From positions 124,001 through 188,000 of the forward strand of contig JACZZP010000017.1 in NCBI GenBank assembly GCA_015183035.1: a stretch of 64,000 nt of DNA, given 5' to 3'. Origin of the DNA: Meloidogyne chitwoodi (Eukaryota; Nematoda; Chromadorea; Rhabditida; Meloidogynidae). Positions 58,169 through 64,000 of the stretch are shown in pieces. The position numbers and the translations under genes were made by a program. The notes beneath the pieces are model-generated. The model made no database searches and was not told the DNA's origin. It saw only the letters and a list, made by a program, of their open reading frames with translations. The stretch's first letter is position 1. The number at the start of each line of letters is the position of its first letter.

Positions 58169-60872
58169 TGTAGAAGAAAAATAGAAGGCGTAAACAATTG
58201 AAGTGTTGAGTGAAAGAAAACAAGTTGGATTAAACATGTTTTTATAGTAAGTTAAAATAAACCTACAAAACAAAGTTGTAAATGTTTTAGAATTTTTACA
58301 AATTTACAATTTTTAAGTTTGTTACGTTTTTTATTATACAAACTTTTTTACAAAAATGTTTTAAAGAAATGTATATTCTCAACTTGTTTTACAAATATAC
58401 TCATTTTACAATTTGTTTTTTTTAACTTTTTATTTTATAAATTTGTTTTATGTAGTTCTCAATAAAATTATGCAAACAATAGTCATATTTGTAAAAATGA
58501 TTTTTAAAATATCTCATTATTTGTTTTTGTGGTAATCTTTATTTAAAGGTTTTATTGGAGTTTTTTCTCCTCAAAATTATTTTTTTAATATACATACATA
58601 TCAGCAATATATTTATGAATAATTTTAACTTAATCAAACGTATTGATATTCTTCAAAATTTCTCTATAAAATTGCTTCAATTGCTGTGTAAATAAACCTA
58701 CATCTCACCTCTATACCTTTCCCGCCCACGCAAAATTAAATTGAAAAATTAATTACTTTAAATTTTAAAGAGTTTTAAATTTATAGAGAGAATTTGATAA
58801 ATAAAATGAGAATTTTCTCTTTTCTCCCAAATATAATATGTAAATATTTTTAATATTTTTTAAAACTTTATTTTAAAAGTACAACTACAATCTTTAAAAA
58901 TAAACTTGTTTTAAATTGTTTTAACTCTATTTATCTTGTTTTACAACTGTTTTAAAATATAGTTTACAAATGTTTTTTTTATTTAAAACTTATTTCTCTT
59001 GTTTCACAATTTTTAAATATGTTAGAAATAACTTATATAAATTATATATTTTATTATCGGATTATTTCACTTTTTTCATGACTCGTCTTTTTTAAAAATA
59101 TTTGTTTATATAATTTATATGTAAATATGTTTGCAAGATGATAGGTAAAAATAGATAGAAAAAATATTTTAACTTATTGTTAGTCACAACTGAATAGAAA
59201 CAGAATAAACTAAAAAACTAAAATAAATAAATGCGTCATAAAAACTTAATCTTTACATTTTTGCCTATGACCTCATAAAATTTTATTAATCCTCTCACTC
59301 ACTACTGTTAGATGTATTTATTAACGAGTTTTTATGAAAATTATTATTTTCTCTCTTTTTTTATGTTAGAATAAAAATTTTTAAAAGAAAAAAATATTCA
59401 ATTAAGAATAATTAAATTTTTCATTTTTTGTACCCACACAATACTATTTTTGGGTAGATTATTAAAAAAAATTTTTCAATTATCCTTTTCCCATTATTAT
59501 TTTTATTATTACCTAATCCTATTACAAATGAGGAAAGGATTTTATAGAAAAGAAAAAAACAAATTAAATTAAATAGGTATTTTATCAAAATTCAGTTTCT
59601 CCTAAGATATTTTTAAATTTTTATTTGTTTTAAAACTAAAATTGTAAAAAATTAAAACTTTAAATGTAAAACTTGAAATTATAAACTTGAATTGTAAAAC
59701 TAAATTGTAAACTTAAATTGTAATTTATTTTCAAACTACTCTCAAACTTTTTTTACAACTTTGTTTTAAAACCTCTTTTTAGTTCCTAAATTTTTATTTA
59801 ACTTTATTCCTTGCACTACGTAGCACGAATAAAAAACTTTTAAAAATATTAAACTTATTTATTTGCCTAAAATTGCCTAGAATTCTTATGGATGATCTTT
59901 AACCTTATTTTAATTTTATACTTCCGTAATTTTTATTTCTTTTTTTTTTAATATTTTTTTACTTTTCTTCAATTCATTTTTCATCCAAAAATAAATTTAA
60001 AAAATTATTAAGAAATTCGATCATAAAAAATATTTTTATTTAACACCTTTTTTCAAAATAATTTAAAATAAAAAATTAAGTACATTAAATTTAAAAATAT
60101 AAAAAATATTTAAAAAAATGCCCTCACTTAGACCGTTATTAATATTTGTGTTTACAGACAAATTTTAGGTACACACTGATCACATAAAATACTTAAAAAA
60201 ATTTTTGTCTCTTCACCCAACTTTAACTTCAATATTTTTTTGTATTTTTGTCATTTTCTGTTTGTTCTAGAAGAGAGAAATTCTTTTCTCTCCAACTCTT
60301 TTTTGACCGAAATTAAAAACTTAAGAAGCACAAACATGTGAAATTTTTTAAAGAAAAAAGTTCGGAGTTCACCTAAGAATAAATAAACATTTGATTATTT
60401 AATTCGACTAAAAAACGATAAGAACGAATTTAACATTAATCAGCTTACTTATAGTTATGCCAACAATTTTTTAACACAAACTTGTTTGTTCAAGTCTGTG
60501 TTTGGTTAATGTTTAATTAAAATTCTTAATTTTTACTTTCATTTTTTAAAGTTAAATTGAAGTTTAAAGTCAAGAAAGATGTTTTAAATTCTTAGAGTTT
60601 AGTTTTTACAATTCAATTTTTTAGTTTTTAATTCAAGTTTTTTAGTTTTCAATTCAAGTTTTAGTTTTACAATTCAAGTTTATTTTTTACAATTCAAGTT
60701 TTTTACTCTAAAAAGTTAAAATCATTCACATTTTCATATTCAGGTTTTACAATCCATTTGTTTTTTAAATTAAATAACGAACTTTTTAATGTTTAATTTT
60801 AAGTTTTAAAAATTTTGTAACTTCTTTATAAATATATAGTAATAAACATTTGTAAATTTTCAAACTTATTAG
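58169..60872. other. Intergenic AT-rich region between divergent genes
   Basis: 2.7 kb without a convincing exon. Two blocks of AATTCAAGTTTTACAA-type repeats (59640-59720 and 60600-60720). Promoters for both divergent neighbours are expected here, but no motif can be named. Confidence 0.6.
60866..60872 (+). other. Putative trans-splice acceptor abutting the MFSD8-like ATG
   Basis: TTATTAG ends directly at the ATG, which supports the chosen start. Confidence 0.4.
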
Positions 60873-63407
60873 ATGCAAAATTCAATTAAAAATCCACTAA
60901 ATGAAAAACAAATTGAGACTGGAACCCTAGATGATAAACAAATGTCTTTTAAAAGTAGTACTACTACTACAATGCTACCTGAAACAAATTGGAATAGTAT
61001 TTATATTGCTAGTATTCTTTCTTTTGTTGGGACGGTCCAATTCTCCCTATATTTTTCATCAATGTGGCCTTATGTTCAAATTGTAAAAAGAAAATAATAT
61101 TTTTTTAATCTCTAAATTTCTTTTAATTTTTTAGATTGACCGCTCAATAAATGAAACTATGTTTGGATGGATTATTTCAATATATAGTGTTGGACAAATA
61201 ATCTCTGCACCTTTATTTGGCTATTGGAGTAACAAAATTCAACAAATTAGAATCCCACTTTTTGTCGGACTAACACTTATGTTTATTGGAAATATTTTTT
61301 ATTTAAGGTGATTGTTTTTTTTAATTTATTAAATTTATTTTTTAGCCTGGAACTAGCAACAATCCCAAAATTGTATATTCTACTATTAGCAAGGTTTATG
61401 ACTGGAATGGGATCAGGTGAAAAAAATTAATTTTTATTTTAATAAATTAAATTTATAGGAAATGTTTGTTTATTAAGAACTTATGCTTCTACTGCTTCTA
61501 CTAGCAAAGATCGATCAAGGGCTATAGCTTTTGTTACTTGTGGACAAGCATTGGGAACTACTTCTGGACCAGGTATTTATGATAAAAAATATTATTTTTA
61601 TTTTACAATATTTTCTAGCATTCCAACTTTTATTCACTTCATTTTCTTATCCGGGTACAACACTCTTCGGACAGTTACGCTTCAATTTATACACAGGCCC
61701 AGCCGTTTTGGCTTGTACAATGAACCTTTTTGGTGCTTCTATTTTGCTTCTATTTTTCAAGGAAATTTATGCTGGTCTTTATGGAGAAAAAAATAAGACT
61801 GTTGCGATTGAAAATGGAGAAACCAACAAATCATCCGAAAATGTTACAACTCAGGCAATTTTTTTTAATAAAAATAAAATTACAATAAAATATACGATTG
61901 TAATTCAAGTTTTACAATTTGTTATTTAAACTTTTACAGTTCAAGTTTTTAAATTAATAATTGTAATTCAAGTTCTACAATTTGTAATTCGTTTTACAAT
62001 TGTAATTCAAGTTTTACAATTTGTTATTCAGTTTTAAAATTCATATTAAATTATTAATTTTAAAACATTAATTTATTATTAAAAAAATTTTAAGGGATCA
62101 ATAAATTCTTTAACATCAATAAAACCAAAACTTCCACCTTATGATTTAATTGCATTTTTTGTTTGTTATCTAAGTCGATTTACTCAAATGTTTGTCCAAA
62201 CAAACTTGGAAACAATTGGCAGTCCATTTTCTATGGTATTTTTATTTTTTCCTTTTATTTTAAATTTTTTAGACAATGTTTGGTATGACAGAACAAAAGG
62301 CTGTAGAAGTCATTTCTATTGTACAAGCAATGGTTGGCGCAATAACATTTGCTACTTATATTTTTTATATCAATTTTAACTCTTCAAAATTTGAGTTTGT
62401 TTTTATTTTTTAATTTGAAGAGAAAATATCTTTTTAACAGGTTAAACTTTCGATTGAGTTGTATTCTGTCTTTGTTAGGACTTGCTGCTTTTCACTTATT
62501 CACCTTCTCATGGCCTTTTCTAACTGAACCTCTTCCTCTTTATACCGAAAAAGGTGCTAGTTTTATACATATAGAGAGAAAAAAATATTAAATTTTTTAT
62601 AGAAATTATTGCCTATAAGGTATCACATTTGCCATCTGAAAAAGAACCTGTTGGGTGCAATACAGATAAATTCAAGTAAGTTGAAAAATTAAATCATTTG
62701 TTTACTAGTAAAGGAGATTTTTAATTTGCATTATTAAACTTGAACTGTAAAACAACGTTTTAAAGTAGTATTTTATAATTCATGTTTTAAAATAATTTTG
62801 TTTTTTACAATCCAAGTTTATTTAAAAAACAAGTTTTACAAATAAGTTTTTATGATAGTATTTTACAATTCAAGTTTTACAATCCTTATAATTACTACTT
62901 ATAATATATATTTTTAAAAATGTTCATAAAAATATTCTTAAAACAAGTTTAATATTTATTAAACATTTAACAGTTGGTGTCAAAGCATTGGTCAAGTAAA
63001 TGTTTGGTTGTATTTTATTGCCTATGTAATATTTATAGGATTTGCATTTCCTATACTTAACATAGCAATGAATACATTATTTTCTCATATAATTGGACCT
63101 AGAAGACAAGGAACACAACAAGGATTTTTTCAAATGGCTGGAAGTATGTCAAGAATGATTGGACCTATTTTAATGAGGTTTTTTCATTTATTTTTTTATT
63201 TTATAAATTTTAATTAAATTTAGTACACTTTATACATTATATGGTCCAAGAATGGCTTGGTCAATGGAATTATTAGTTATTGGGGTAACCTGTATTTTTT
63301 GGATAATTTTTTATAAACGAATGGTTCCATTACTTTCTTCTCCATTTACTACAAATAATAATAATAAAAGAAAATTTACTGTTTGGATTACTTCCTTTAA
63401 AAGTTGA
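60873..63407 (+). CDS. Major facilitator transporter, MFSD8/CLN7-like
   Basis: About 530 residues; stop TGA at 63405-63407. The N-terminus is polar with a Thr run. Then TM1 (IYIASILSFVGTVQFSLYFS) followed by MWPYVQIIDRS, TM2 FGWIISIYSVGQIISAPLFG and the loop WSNKIQQIR, TM4 LLLARFMTGMGSGNVCLLR and GQALGTTSGPAFQ. This order, with the W-P-Y-x-Q and G-x-x-x-S-x-x-Q motifs, matches the lysosomal protein MFSD8 (CLN7), whose loss causes lipofuscinosis in humans. Later exons show the second six helices (FERLNFRLSCILSLLGLAAF, AYVIFIGFAFPILNIAMNTL, GPRRQGTQQGFFQMAGSMSR). Location in lysosomes is inferred. One intron (about 61850-62090) is filled with AATTCAAGTTTTACAA repeats. Confidence 0.8.
61875..62045. 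repeat. AATTCAAGTTTTACAATTTGT repeats in intron
   Basis: Four to five copies of a ~28-bp word (TGTAATTCAAGTTTTACAAT with TTGT/TTAT spacers). The same word fills parts of 44520-44660, 57235-57345, 60600-60720 and 62740-62900. Confidence 0.8.
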
Positions 63408-64000
63408 AAAAAGGAAGAGACATTTTTTATAATAATTTTTAAACATTTTGTAAATTTTTCTTATCACTTATTTTATCATTTAGTCAGTTATGATTCTCCC
63501 CTACAACTTGTCCAGCTTAGTTTTGCTCAAAAAAATGAAAAAATAAATTTAAAAAAATTTTTAATAATATTTTCGGGTGTTAAATATTTTAAAATGTCTC
63601 TACTCAATAAAAATATATTTAAATTATAACAAGGTTCGGAGATGAATTTTTATTTGAAACTTTTTTTACAAAAGAAATAATCTCCGAACTTTACTGATTT
63701 TTAGTCTTTTATTCTTTCTATTTGTCCATTTGAATTTTTCCCCGTGAATAATATCAATAAACCCCGTGATTTTATTTTGCTTAACTTCACTTTATTATTT
63801 GCAATAATTCTCAAAATTTATATTTATAGTTTTTTTCAAAATAAAAATTTATAAAAATTTGAGCAAAAAAAACAATTAAATAAAACAACATATAAATGTA
63901 AATAATCAAAACACACGTATTTTAAAAATTAATTAAACTCAACAACATTATTGTTAATATTATTTTTAACCTGTCTTTTATTATTATTATTTAAGCCAAA
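63408..64000. other. Downstream region, no gene seen
   Basis: AT-rich sequence after the MFSD8-like stop, with one strong hairpin (listed separately). Confidence 0.5.
63631..63692. repeat. Hairpin with 13-bp arms
   Basis: AAGGTTCGGAGAT and ATCTCCGAACTTT are inverted copies around a ~36-bp loop. It lies 220 bp after the MFSD8-like stop. A half copy (AAGTTCGGAG) occurs near 60359. Confidence 0.75.

Overview
The window looks like nuclear DNA of a plant-parasitic nematode of the root-knot type (Meloidogyne or a close tylenchid). It is extremely AT-rich. Protein genes are split by many short introns (about 35-60 nt, T/A-rich, ending TTTTAG or TTTAAG). Several start codons sit on or just behind an AG acceptor that could be a spliced-leader trans-splice site. 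The protein families (RME-8, TTR-like, GAS1/GFR-like, SNF transporter) are typical of nematodes. The genus is an inference from style; no species marker is present.

Layout. 1-2344 (+): 3' part of a VWD/sushi single-pass membrane protein (SUSD2/mucin-4 type). 2474-7921 (-): two tandem GAS1/GFR-alpha-like surface proteins. 10951-13980 (+): an SLC6 sodium:neurotransmitter symporter. 15274-16077 (+): a small secreted protein of unknown function. 16409-18799 (-): a secreted alpha-carbonic anhydrase with a His-rich N-terminus and a satellite in one intron. 20221-40733 (-): a tight co-directional cluster, in transcription order rme-8 (DNAJC13), a FLYWCH-like zinc-finger protein, an ANGEL-type endonuclease/exonuclease/phosphatase protein, and a gamma-tubulin complex protein, with gaps of about 350, 180 and 150 bp. 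This is a candidate operon. 41321-47909 (-): a large coiled-coil protein with N-terminal PP1-docking-like motifs and a GRIP-like C-terminal end. 48900-51621 (-): a secreted Lys/His/Asn-rich protein with an internally duplicated Cys-containing domain, not recognised. 52128-52781 (-): a transthyretin-like secreted protein. 53604-56070 (-): a UDP-glycosyltransferase without the usual C-terminal membrane anchor. 56618-58168 (-): an unrecognised membrane protein. 60873-63407 (+): an MFSD8/CLN7-like major facilitator.

Non-coding sequence is rich in small repeats, many inside introns: at least eleven degenerate tRNA-like (A-box/B-box) elements, several foldback (MITE-like) elements, a TTCCGG-centred satellite family with a higher-order dimer structure, a ~150-bp tandem family at 19.5-20.1 kb, small palindromes around GCACTAC, and TTCAAGTTTTACAA-type or AAACTTAAG-type low-copy tandem repeats. 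Except for the co-directional cluster, no functional link between neighbouring genes is evident. The strongest candidates for something undescribed are the duplicated-domain secreted gene at 48.9-51.6 kb and the intronic tRNA-derived repeats.
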